64,000 nt of DNA from positions 62,001-126,000 of the forward strand of contig QQUN01000018.1 in the NCBI GenBank assembly GCA_008501585.1, in the 5' to 3' direction. The notes beneath the pieces were generated by a model, which worked only from the letters and a program-made list of their open reading frames with translations, searched no databases and was not told the origin of the DNA. How positions within the stretch are numbered: the first letter of the stretch is position 1; every line of letters starts with the position of its first letter. Shown here piece after piece: positions 1 to 7,558 of the stretch. This DNA is from Pseudomonadota bacterium. GTDB taxonomy: Bacteria > Pseudomonadota > Gammaproteobacteria > Burkholderiales > Rhodocyclaceae. Made by a program: the position numbers and the translations under genes.

Positions 1-425
1 ACATCCGAGCGATTGTCGGCAACATCATCGCCATCGAGAGCGATGGCATGCGCGACATCACCGTGGCCGAGGATGTGCTCGCCTTTTTCGAGCGCTACCA
101 GTGGCCGGGCAATATCCGCCAGATGCACAACGCCTTGCGGGTTGCCGTGGCCTTGCTCGATGACGACGAATCGGTCATCGACTCCACCCACTTGCCCGAA
201 GAACTGTTCGCCATGGAAAGCGATGGCGACGAACAGGTCGACAAGGCCGAGCCGCGTCCGCGACGGATCGACGTGGCGCCCGTCCAGGGGGCCGAATCGC
301 TCGAAACCATCGAGCGTCGTGCGATCGAGCAGGTGCTGGAGGAGGAGGGCGGCAACGTGTCGGCGGCCGCGCGGCGGCTGGGGATCAGCCGCAACACGCT
401 GTACCGCAAGCTGGGGCGGATGTAG
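1..425 (+). CDS. Sigma-54-dependent transcriptional activator, C-terminal part (cut by window edge)
   Basis: The reading frame is open from base 3, so the gene begins outside the window and only about 140 C-terminal residues are visible. It shows the end of an AAA+ sigma-54 activator domain, including the WPGNIRQ segment typical of NtrC/AcoR-type proteins. After an acidic linker comes a Fis-type helix-turn-helix (GGNVSAAARRLGISRNTLYRKL) ending the protein. Such proteins hydrolyse ATP to open sigma-54 RNA polymerase complexes. It converges with a second activator of the same general type, so both may belong to the alcohol-oxidation locus that follows. The sensor domain, and hence the inducer, cannot be seen. 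Confidence 0.88.
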   Translation, partial: IRAIVGNIIAIESDGMRDITVAEDVLAFFERYQWPGNIRQMHNALRVAVALLDDDESVIDSTHLPEELFAMESDGDEQVDKAEPRPRRIDVAPVQGAESLETIERRAIEQVLEEEGGNVSAAARRLGISRNTLYRKLGRM

Positions 426-471
426 GCCGCCGTAGGCGGCGGCCTCGGAACCTGAGCGAACGACGCTCAGG
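426..471. terminator. Two hairpins between convergent regulators
   Basis: Immediately after the stop codon lies GCCGCC-GTA-GGCGGC (426-440), then CCTGAGCG-AACGA-CGCTCAGG (451-471, 8-bp perfect stem). Neither is followed by a T-run on either strand, so they are not classical intrinsic terminators. Their position between two convergent genes suggests a role at transcript ends. Confidence 0.35.
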
Positions 472-552
472 CGCTCAGACCGGGCAGGCGCCGGCGCGTG
501 CCGCGTTGAGTGTTTCGGAGGGCAACTCGCTGAAGATGACGCTGCTTATTAT

Positions 553-2511
553 TTAAGCCGAAAGCTTGCGATACAAGGTGGCGCGGCTGATCCCCAGGCT
601 GCGTGCAGCCGCGGCGCGATTACCCTGATGCCGAGAGATGGCTTCGAGGATTGCCTGGCGTTGAATGGCGTCCATTGAGCGGCCAGTGCCTTCTACGTCC
701 GTTGATGTGCTGGTTCGCAGCGAGCTCGGCGCCGAAGCGGCGGTCAACGCGAGAATGTCGTCCGGGAGGTGCTCAATACGGATCTGGCCATCGTGCTCGG
801 CGAGCACCGTAATCAGCTGAATGACGTGTGCCAGTTGCCGGACATTGCCCGGCCAGTGATAGGCCAGCATGGCTTCGCGTGCGTGAGGGTGCCATTGCAA
901 CGGAAGCCTGTCCTGGCAGGCCCGCGCGACGAGGTGGTCCATCAGCTGGCCTAGGTCGGCCCGCTCGCGCAAGGGGGGCAGCGTCAGCTGCAGACCTTGG
1001 AGCCGGAACAGTAGATCCGGCCGGAAGTGACCCTTCGCGGCCAAGGCGGACAGGTCGCGGTGAGTGGCGCAAATGATGGATAGATTCAGTCCGATGGCGC
1101 GCGTGCCGCCGATACGGACGATCGCGCGCTCCTGTAGTGCGCGAAGCAGGCGCCCCTGCATGTCCAGCGGCATGTCACCGATTTCGTCGAGCAGAAGCGT
1201 GCCGCCATTGGCCTGTTCGAATTTTCCGGGCGAGCCGCCCCGGCGCCCTCCGGTGAACGCGCCGTCCTCATAGCCGAAGAGTTCCGATTCGATTAGTCCG
1301 GCCGGCAGTGCGGCACAGTTGACCGCGACGAACGGCCCCTTATGGCGCGGGCCCCGCTGGTGCAATGCCCGGGCTACGATCTCCTTGCCGGTACCTGTTT
1401 CGCCATTGAGGATGATTGGAATATCGCGGCTGAAGACCAGGTGGGCTTGGTTGAGCGTGCGATTCAGCGAGGGATCCATAAAACAATAGGAATCCAGCCC
1501 AGCGCTGTGGGGCGAAGCGTCTGCGGCCAGCTTGGTGCGTGGTGCTTCTGCGGCGGGGAGAGGGCAGGTCGACGCTGTTGCAGCCTCGGCGGGGGGCTGG
1601 AGGCGCGCCTGGAAGCGGAGGCCGGCGGCAACCAGCGTTCTGTTGCTCGGATTGCCGGACGCCTGAAGCTGGCGCATCAACTGGCTGAAGGTCTTTTCAA
1701 AGAGGATCTCGCAGGTTAACTCGTCGTCGCCCAACCGGCCGAAGTGGAGGTATTGCCTTGCGATCTGGTTGGCGCCGACCACCCGGCCGTCGGGGGTCAG
1801 CGCGATCAATGCCTGCATCGGCGTGTCGAGCATGGCCGGATGGGGGTGCAGGCCGATGACGATGGTCTCTGGCAGGTCGAGGATCATCTGGTTCTGGATC
1901 GCATTGGCGGCCAGCATCATGGGTTCGAGTACGCTCGCGGGGTCTGAGTCGATAGTGCTGGTGACATCGATACAGGCAACGGAGTGCCCGCTGGGTCCGA
2001 AGATCGGCACTGCGGCGCAGGCAAAGCTTCTTGCCTCATCCAGAAAATGTTCGCTGGCGCGAACAATTGTGGCGATCCCGTCATGCAGGGCACACCCCGG
2101 AGCGGTAGTGCCGACCAGTCGCTCGTCCAGACTCAGCCCGGGTCGCAGAATGTCACTCAGACGCCGGCCGGCGCGTAGCGGATCGCTGACTGCGTGAATC
2201 ACGGTGGCACTTGTGTCGAGGCAGGCAAAGACAAGACCGGGATCCGCGCATGCCTGACGCAGGCGTTTGAGCTCGGGGACGACATAGGTGAGCAGGCAGG
2301 CGTGCTTTTCCCTCAGAAAGTGCTGATCCGTCCGGCTGACCGTATCGAAGAGAATGGCATCGTTTGCGGACAGGCCGAAGTGTCGACTGCGCTCCCACGA
2401 TTCGACCAGCGGACTCGGAACCAGGCCTCCCAAGTCGGTCGTCGCATGGTTGAAGAACAGTCGGCGAGCGGTGTCGATGCGATGCTGCCCATCGATGGCG
2501 TGAGATGGCAT
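553..2511 (-). CDS. AcoR-like sigma-54-dependent Fis-family activator
   Basis: The protein has 652 residues. The N-terminal ~210 residues look like the GAF-type sensor half of AcoR-type regulators, followed by a short PAS-like stretch near 215-265. The AAA+ domain spans about 340-575 with Walker A GETGTGKE near 365, an intact sigma-54 contact loop (GAFTGG) and Walker B GGTLLLDEIGDMP. A Fis-type HTH (GNRAAAARSLGISRATLYRKL) ends it. The start is preceded by AGAGGAGA. The gene is divergent from the channel/PQQ-dehydrogenase operon, and the intergenic region holds a sigma-54 promoter and a palindrome. It is therefore the likely activator of that operon, with an alcohol or its aldehyde as inferred inducer. 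Confidence 0.9.
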   Translation of the reverse strand: MPSHAIDGQHRIDTARRLFFNHATTDLGGLVPSPLVESWERSRHFGLSANDAILFDTVSRTDQHFLREKHACLLTYVVPELKRLRQACADPGLVFACLDTSATVIHAVSDPLRAGRRLSDILRPGLSLDERLVGTTAPGCALHDGIATIVRASEHFLDEARSFACAAVPIFGPSGHSVACIDVTSTIDSDPASVLEPMMLAANAIQNQMILDLPETIVIGLHPHPAMLDTPMQALIALTPDGRVVGANQIARQYLHFGRLGDDELTCEILFEKTFSQLMRQLQASGNPSNRTLVAAGLRFQARLQPPAEAATASTCPLPAAEAPRTKLAADASPHSAGLDSYCFMDPSLNRTLNQAHLVFSRDIPIILNGETGTGKEIVARALHQRGPRHKGPFVAVNCAALPAGLIESELFGYEDGAFTGGRRGGSPGKFEQANGGTLLLDEIGDMPLDMQGRLLRALQERAIVRIGGTRAIGLNLSIICATHRDLSALAAKGHFRPDLLFRLQGLQLTLPPLRERADLGQLMDHLVARACQDRLPLQWHPHAREAMLAYHWPGNVRQLAHVIQLITVLAEHDGQIRIEHLPDDILALTAASAPSSLRTSTSTDVEGTGRSMDAIQRQAILEAISRHQGNRAAAARSLGISRATLYRKLSA

Positions 2512-2561
2512 GCGGTGGTCTCCTCTCTGGCTTGTCTCATATGGCGACTGTGTGTCCTTGG

Positions 2562-2588
2562 CGACCTGTCTCTCTGTGAGACAGGTCG
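2562..2588. promoter_or_regulatory. Candidate upstream activator (enhancer) site
   Basis: A perfect inverted repeat with 11-bp arms, CGACCTGTCTC / GAGACAGGTCG, is separated by TCTGT. It lies about 92 bp upstream of the sigma-54 -24 element and 50 bp upstream of the divergent activator gene. This geometry is usual for enhancer sites of sigma-54 activators. A further TGTCTC half-site is at 2534-2539. Confidence 0.6.
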
Positions 2589-2678
2589 GACTATTTTTGA
2601 ATCGGCGCCGGCAAGTTGTTGTTGTTAAGTTTTTGATGTTTATAAAAATACTGTGTTGTTCCCGCGGTGTCTGTCAAG

Positions 2679-2695
2679 TTGGCACACGCGGTGCG
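2679..2695 (+). promoter_or_regulatory. Sigma-54 (-24/-12) promoter
   Basis: TTGGCACACGCGGTGCG contains the invariant GG (2681-2682) and GC (2693-2694) separated by exactly 10 bases, with the full TTGGCAC -24 element. Transcription would start near 2706, leaving a leader of about 87 bases before the channel gene. The divergent sigma-54 activator and the palindrome upstream support it. Confidence 0.75.
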
Positions 2696-2720
2696 TCCTC
2701 TGTTTTCGGTGCAGTTCCCA

Positions 2721-2745
2721 ATCCGATCATGCCATGTGATCGGAT
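2721..2745. repeat. 9-bp inverted repeat in the operon leader
   Basis: ATCCGATCA (2721-2729) and TGATCGGAT (2737-2745) form a perfect inverted repeat with a 7-base loop, inside the transcribed leader. It could be an RNA hairpin or a binding site for another regulator. Confidence 0.45.
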
Positions 2746-2792
2746 CGGATCGCCCGATTAATGACATCGAAAAATCAGACAGAGGAGACACT

Positions 2793-3707
2793 ATGAAGAC
2801 GATTCTCGGACCCGTTCAGTTGCCCAGGAAGCGCCTCTGCACCGCGGTGCTGGGTCTTGCGGTCGCCATGTCGCTGGCGGGCGTTTCACCGGCCTACGCC
2901 ATCGACGTGGATGCTGGTGACTATACGGCCTTGCCGGAAGGGACCAACCTGGCTCTGGTGTACTACCAGAATGCCGAAAGGAACAAGCTGTTTGCCGATG
3001 GCGACAAGCAGTCGTTGGACGCCAATCTGGATTCGCAGGTCGGCATTTTGCGTTATGTGCATTTCACCAAGCTGGGTGGCTACACCGTCGATCCGCAATT
3101 TCTGTTGCCGTTCGGCGAGTTGAAGGCTGGTGGCGATGTGAGCAGCCTTGGTGAGGCGAGCGGCGTCGGTGATCTGATTCTCGCGGCCACTGTCTGGCTG
3201 GTCAACGAGCCGGAGCAGGGGACCTATTTCGGCATCACTCCCTTTCTCTATTTGCCGACGGGTAGCTACGACAAGAACGATGCGCTGAACCTTGGCGAGA
3301 ACCGGTGGAAGTTCGCGCTCCAGGCCGGCTATATCACCAGCCTGACCGATACCCTGAAACTCGACCTGATCGGTGATGTAACGGTCTTCGGTGACAACAC
3401 TGACTTTGGCGCGGCCGGGAAGACGCTCGAACAGGATCCGCAATATCAGTTCCAGGCCCATCTGCGTTACCAGGTCAGTCCGGTCTTCGATCTTCGACTC
3501 GGGCTGTCGCACACCGTCGGTGGCGAGACCTCGGTGGATGGCGCTGACCAAAACGACAGTACGCGGACCACCAAGTGGTCACTGGGCGCGGGCTATTTCG
3601 TCACCCCGACGGTTCAACTGCTGGCGACCTATGGCCAGGATGTGTCGGTCAGGAACGGTTTCAAGGAAAACAGCCGGGTCAACCTGCGACTGTTGAAGCT
3701 GTTCTGA
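2793..3707 (+). CDS. Outer-membrane channel-like protein (meta-pathway phenol degradation family)
   Basis: The start at 2793 follows AGAGGAGA and gives 304 residues; earlier in-frame starts lie inside the promoter and leader. A typical Sec signal peptide (positive MKTILGPVQLPRKR, hydrophobic core, SPAYA cleavage site) precedes a mature protein rich in alternating polar/hydrophobic beta strands. It ends with an aromatic-terminated strand (LRLLKLF), as outer-membrane barrels do. The GVGDLILAATVWL and GITPFLYLPTGSY segments resemble the transporter family found in hydrocarbon-degradation loci (MetA-pathway/SphA-like). It probably admits the alcohol substrate or a hydrophobic precursor. It is the first gene of the sigma-54 operon, upstream of the PQQ dehydrogenase. 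Confidence 0.72.
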   Translation: MKTILGPVQLPRKRLCTAVLGLAVAMSLAGVSPAYAIDVDAGDYTALPEGTNLALVYYQNAERNKLFADGDKQSLDANLDSQVGILRYVHFTKLGGYTVDPQFLLPFGELKAGGDVSSLGEASGVGDLILAATVWLVNEPEQGTYFGITPFLYLPTGSYDKNDALNLGENRWKFALQAGYITSLTDTLKLDLIGDVTVFGDNTDFGAAGKTLEQDPQYQFQAHLRYQVSPVFDLRLGLSHTVGGETSVDGADQNDSTRTTKWSLGAGYFVTPTVQLLATYGQDVSVRNGFKENSRVNLRLLKLF

Positions 3708-3738
3708 GCGCCACTGCGGTTCCTCGGTCGACTGCCGC

Positions 3739-3753
3739 GACCTGTCGTGACAG
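3739..3753. promoter_or_regulatory. Second copy of the enhancer core (GACCTGTC)
   Basis: GACCTGTC at 3739-3746 repeats the first eight bases of the left enhancer arm at 2563-2570. Here it forms a CTGTC-GT-GACAG palindrome about 40 bp before the PQQ-dehydrogenase start. No GG-N10-GC promoter is visible after it, so its role is uncertain. Confidence 0.3.
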
Positions 3754-3790
3754 TTAAAGCACACGTACAAGAAAATCCTCAGGAGACAAC

Positions 3791-5893
3791 ATGATTCAAA
3801 CAACACGGGCCCGATCCCGCGATCTGGCATGGGCGGTGTCGATGGTATGTGCCACGCTCCTTGCGCATGGTTCAAGTCATGCCGAGCCGGTCGATGGCGC
3901 GAGAATCGAAGCGGCTGCCGTACTCGGAAAGGAGTGGCTCAGCCACGGCCTGGGCTATAGCGAACAGCGCTTCAGCCCGCTGACCCAGATCAACGACCAG
4001 AACGTGAAGAATCTCGGGTTGGCCTGGTACCTGGATCTGGAAAACAACCGCGGCCTTGAGGCGACGCCGCTGCTCGTTGATGGTGTGCTCTATACGACGC
4101 TGTCGTGGAGCCGCGTGATTGCCGTCGACGCGCGCACCGGGAAGCTCAAATGGGCCTACGATCCGTTGGTGCACAAAGGCAAGGCGGGTGAGGCCTGTTG
4201 CGATGCCGTCAATCGCGGTGTTGCCGTCTGGGGCAACAAGGTCTTTGTCGGCACGCTCGATGGCCGGCTGGTGTCACTGGATCGGGATACTGGCAAGAAG
4301 ATCTGGGAAGTGCAGACCACTGACCCGGAAAAGGCCTATTCCATCACTGGTGCGCCGCGTGTGGTCAAAGGGAAGGTGATCATCGGCAATGGTGGGGCAG
4401 AGTTCGGCGTGCGGGGCTACGTCTCTGCCTACGATGCCGATTCCGGCGCGTTGGCCTGGCGGTTCTATACCGTGCCGGGCGACCCGAAGAAACCCTATGA
4501 GCACCCCGAACTGGCCGAGGCAGCCAAGACCTGGAAAGGCGGGAAGTACTGGGAATATGGTGGCGGCGGCACGGTGTGGGACTCGATGGCTTACGATCCC
4601 GAGGCGGATCTGCTGTATGTCGGTGTCGGCAACGGTTCGCCATGGAACCGGGAAGTTCGCTCGCCGGGTGGCGGTGACAACCTGTTCTTGTCATCCATCC
4701 TGGCCATCCGGCCGGACACGGGCCGCCTAGCCTGGCACTACCAGGGTACGCCGGGCGATTCGTGGGACTTCACCGCAACCCAGCAGATTACGCTGGCGGA
4801 CATGGAGATCAACGGCACGCTACGGAAAGTACTGATGCAGGCCCCCAAGAACGGGTTCTTTTACGTGCTTGATCGGGTCAGTGGAGAACTGCTGTCGGCT
4901 GAAAAGTTTGGCAAGGTGACCTGGGCGGAAAAGGTCGATCTCAAGACCGGACGTCCGGTGGAGGCCGAGGGCGTACGGTACGAGGACAAGCCCGTGGTGA
5001 TGTGGCCAGGACCGTTCGGCGCGCACAGCTGGCATTCCATGTCGTACAGCCCGCGCACGGGGTATGTGTATCTGCCCTATCAGGAAGTACCCGGCGTGTA
5101 TCGCAACGAGGGGAAAGACTTCCGCTTCGGCAAGAAGGGGTTCAACACTGCCTCCGGTTTGTCGGATTTCACTGCTTTCCCACGTGAAGCGGTCAGTGGT
5201 GCATTGCTGGCATGGGATCCGGTCAAGCAGAAAGAAGCCTGGCGTTTTCCACATACGCATTTCTGGAACGGTGGTGTATTGAGCACTGCGGGCAACCTTG
5301 TGTTCCAGGGCACGGCTGACGGCCGGATGGTGGCCTACACCGCTGACACCGGGAAACAACGTTGGTCGTTCCCGGCACAGACCGGGGTTGTGGCGGCTCC
5401 GATGAGTTATGAGCTCGACGGCAAGCAGTATGTCGCGATCATGGCAGGCTGGGGAGGTGTGGCGACCCTGCTGGGCGGCGACCAGGCGTTGGCACCGGGA
5501 GTGCGAAACGTGAGTCGGCTGCTGGTGTTTGCCCTCGATGGCACGGCCGAGCTGCCGTCGCCCGCAGCGCAACCTGTAAAACCGCCGCGGGACCCCAAAC
5601 CCGTCAAGGCCAGTGCCACGGTTCTGGAGAAGGGCAAAGTTCTCTATCACAGCTATTGCATGGAATGTCATGGGGTGGGCGGCATCAGCGGTGGTTTGAC
5701 GCCTGATTTGCGCCATTCGAGCGACGACATCCGGCAGGCCTATGGAGAGATCGTGCTCGACGGTGCATTGGAGCGTAACGGCATGCCGCGCTTTGGCGGG
5801 GTGCTGGCGGCGCCGGATATCGAAGCAATCAAGGCGTACGTCATGCAGCAGGAGTACATCGAGGCCTACCCCCCTCCGCCGGATAAGAAGTAG
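3791..5893 (+). CDS. PQQ-dependent quinohemoprotein alcohol dehydrogenase (type II)
   Basis: The product is 700 residues with a Sec signal peptide (cleavage near SSHA-EP). It oxidises alcohols to aldehydes in the periplasm. PQQ beta-propeller features are clear: the vicinal disulfide pair Cys136-Cys137, the GGGGTVWDSMAYD segment, and GDSWDFTAT with the catalytic Asp at 326. The residue two after this Asp is Thr rather than Asp, which favours the Ca2+-type over the lanthanide-type enzyme. The C-terminus is a cytochrome c domain, C623-M-E-C-H627 with a likely Met665 ligand. This domain order and length match class II quinohemoprotein alcohol dehydrogenases such as 1-butanol dehydrogenase. Substrate chain length cannot be read from sequence. 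RBS AGGAGA precedes the start. Confidence 0.92.
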   Translation: MIQTTRARSRDLAWAVSMVCATLLAHGSSHAEPVDGARIEAAAVLGKEWLSHGLGYSEQRFSPLTQINDQNVKNLGLAWYLDLENNRGLEATPLLVDGVLYTTLSWSRVIAVDARTGKLKWAYDPLVHKGKAGEACCDAVNRGVAVWGNKVFVGTLDGRLVSLDRDTGKKIWEVQTTDPEKAYSITGAPRVVKGKVIIGNGGAEFGVRGYVSAYDADSGALAWRFYTVPGDPKKPYEHPELAEAAKTWKGGKYWEYGGGGTVWDSMAYDPEADLLYVGVGNGSPWNREVRSPGGGDNLFLSSILAIRPDTGRLAWHYQGTPGDSWDFTATQQITLADMEINGTLRKVLMQAPKNGFFYVLDRVSGELLSAEKFGKVTWAEKVDLKTGRPVEAEGVRYEDKPVVMWPGPFGAHSWHSMSYSPRTGYVYLPYQEVPGVYRNEGKDFRFGKKGFNTASGLSDFTAFPREAVSGALLAWDPVKQKEAWRFPHTHFWNGGVLSTAGNLVFQGTADGRMVAYTADTGKQRWSFPAQTGVVAAPMSYELDGKQYVAIMAGWGGVATLLGGDQALAPGVRNVSRLLVFALDGTAELPSPAAQPVKPPRDPKPVKASATVLEKGKVLYHSYCMECHGVGGISGGLTPDLRHSSDDIRQAYGEIVLDGALERNGMPRFGGVLAAPDIEAIKAYVMQQEYIEAYPPPPDKK

Positions 5894-5934
5894 CGCCTGA
5901 CCGCGTGATTCTTCCTCGCTTATCCAACAGGGAT

Positions 5935-5960
5935 GGCGCACGGCAAATCGACCGTGCGCC
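5935..5960. repeat. Intercistronic hairpin before the aldehyde dehydrogenase
   Basis: GGCGCACGG (5935-5943) and CCGTGCGCC (5952-5960) form a perfect 9-bp stem with an 8-base loop, between the PQQ dehydrogenase and the aldehyde dehydrogenase. No T-run follows, so it is more likely an mRNA-processing or stability hairpin than a terminator. Confidence 0.4.
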
Positions 5961-5985
5961 GCCCGACCGAATCAAAGGAACTGAC

Positions 5986-7488
5986 ATGAACCTGTATCCC
6001 GAACACCCCATGACTGATGGCACGCGCGCCTTCCTTTCCCGCGTTGGCCGCATGCTGATTGGCGCCGAGTGGGTCGACGCCTGCAGCGGGGAGACCCTGC
6101 CGGTGACCGACCCGGCCAGCGGTGAAGCCTTCTGCCGCGTGCCGGCCGCCGATGCGGCGGATATCGATCGCGCGGTGGCCGCCGCCCGCCACGCCTTCGA
6201 GCGCGGCGAGTGGTCGAAGATGCGCCCGGTCGATCGAGAGCGCCTGCTGCTCAGGCTGGCCGATCTGCTCGAAGCCAACGCCCAGGAGCTGGCCGAGATC
6301 GAGGCGCTGGACAACGGCAAGCCGGTGACCATGGCGCGCCATGTGGACGTGGCGCTGTCGATCGACTTTTTGCGCTACATGGCCGGCTGGGCGACCAAGA
6401 TCGAAGGCGGCACCATGGAGGTGTCGGTGCCGCTGGTGCGCGACCGCGAGTTCTTCGGCTTCACCCGGCGCGAGGCGGTGGGGGTGGTCGGCGCGATCAT
6501 CCCGTGGAACTTCCCGCTGCTGATGGCGGCCTGGAAGGTCGGGCCGGCGCTGGCCACCGGCTGCACCATGGTGCTCAAGCCGGCCGAGGAGACGCCGTTG
6601 TCGGCGCTGCGCTTTGCCGAACTGGCGCTCGAAGCCGGCTACCCGGCCGGCGTGCTCAACGTGGTCACCGGTCTGGGGCATACCGCCGGCGCCGCGCTGG
6701 CCTCGCATCCGGGGATCGAGAAGGTCGCCTTCACCGGCTCGACCGAGGTGGGCAAGCTGGTGGGGCAGGCGGCGGTGCGCAACATGACGCGCTTCTCGCT
6801 GGAACTCGGCGGCAAGAGCCCGGTGATCGTGCTTGACGATGCCGATCCGGCCATTGCCGCGGCCGGTGCGGCGCAGGCCATCTTCTTCAACCAGGGCCAG
6901 GTGTGCACGGCCGGTTCGCGCCTGTTCATCCACAAGAGCCGTTTCGACCAGGTGGTCGAGGGGCTCTCCGGGATTGCCGCGGGCATGCAGATGGGGCCGG
7001 GCATCGACCCGGCCACGCAGATCGGCCCGCTGGTGTCGGCCGTGCAGCAGCAGCGGGTGATGGGCTACATCAACAGCGGGTTCGAAGAGGGCGCCCGCGC
7101 CGCCGTCGGTGGCGAGCGCGACACGCGGCAGGGCTACTTCGTGAAGCCGACGGTGCTGGTCGATGTGCGCGATGAGATGAAGGTCGTACGCGAGGAGATC
7201 TTCGGCCCGGTGGTGGTGGCCCTGCCGTATGACGACCTCGACGAGGTGGCGCGCCGTGCCAACGACACGCCCTACGGGCTGGCTGCCTCGATCTGGTCCA
7301 ACGATCTGAGCCGGGTGCATCGCCTGATCCCCAGGATCAAGGCCGGTACGGTGTGGGTCAATTGCCACAACATGCTCGACAGCGCCATGCCCTTCGGTGG
7401 CTACAAGCAGTCGGGCATCGGTCGGGAGATGGGGCGCGCGGTGCTTGATCTGTACACCGAGAGCAAGTCCGTGGTGATGATGCTCTGA
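5986..7488 (+). CDS. NAD(P)+-dependent aldehyde dehydrogenase
   Basis: The start at 5986, preceded by AAAGGAA, gives 500 residues, the normal size for the class 1/2 ALDH superfamily. Hallmarks are all present: the IIPWNFPLLM cofactor segment, GFTGSTEVGK-like AFTGSTEVGK, the general base Glu273 in LELGGKSP, the catalytic nucleophile Cys307 in GQVCTAG, and the C-terminal PFGGYKQSGIGREMG. It should oxidise in the cytoplasm the aldehyde made by the upstream PQQ enzyme to the carboxylic acid. It is closest in look to the betaine/phenylacetaldehyde-type dehydrogenases, but the substrate is assigned only by context. Confidence 0.9.
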   Translation: MNLYPEHPMTDGTRAFLSRVGRMLIGAEWVDACSGETLPVTDPASGEAFCRVPAADAADIDRAVAAARHAFERGEWSKMRPVDRERLLLRLADLLEANAQELAEIEALDNGKPVTMARHVDVALSIDFLRYMAGWATKIEGGTMEVSVPLVRDREFFGFTRREAVGVVGAIIPWNFPLLMAAWKVGPALATGCTMVLKPAEETPLSALRFAELALEAGYPAGVLNVVTGLGHTAGAALASHPGIEKVAFTGSTEVGKLVGQAAVRNMTRFSLELGGKSPVIVLDDADPAIAAAGAAQAIFFNQGQVCTAGSRLFIHKSRFDQVVEGLSGIAAGMQMGPGIDPATQIGPLVSAVQQQRVMGYINSGFEEGARAAVGGERDTRQGYFVKPTVLVDVRDEMKVVREEIFGPVVVALPYDDLDEVARRANDTPYGLAASIWSNDLSRVHRLIPRIKAGTVWVNCHNMLDSAMPFGGYKQSGIGREMGRAVLDLYTESKSVVMML

Positions 7489-7499
7489 GCGCACGCATC

Positions 7500-7538
7500 G
7501 CGATCCATCGCTACAGTAAGCGCTTTGCGATGGATCGC
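7500..7538. repeat. 12-bp perfect inverted repeat between ALDH and acyl-CoA synthetase genes
   Basis: GCGATCCATCGC (7500-7511) and GCGATGGATCGC (7527-7538) are perfect complements around a 15-base spacer, starting 11 bases after the ALDH stop. No T-run follows. It may limit read-through, stabilise the upstream transcript, or be an operator for independent control of the downstream gene. Confidence 0.5.
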
Positions 7539-7558
7539 GCCTTATTCACGGAGAACAC

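Noticed and set aside
5920-7494. 524-residue minus-strand frame opposite the aldehyde dehydrogenase
   Set aside because: The plus-strand frame has every ALDH catalytic motif; the minus frame is a His/Arg-rich shadow.
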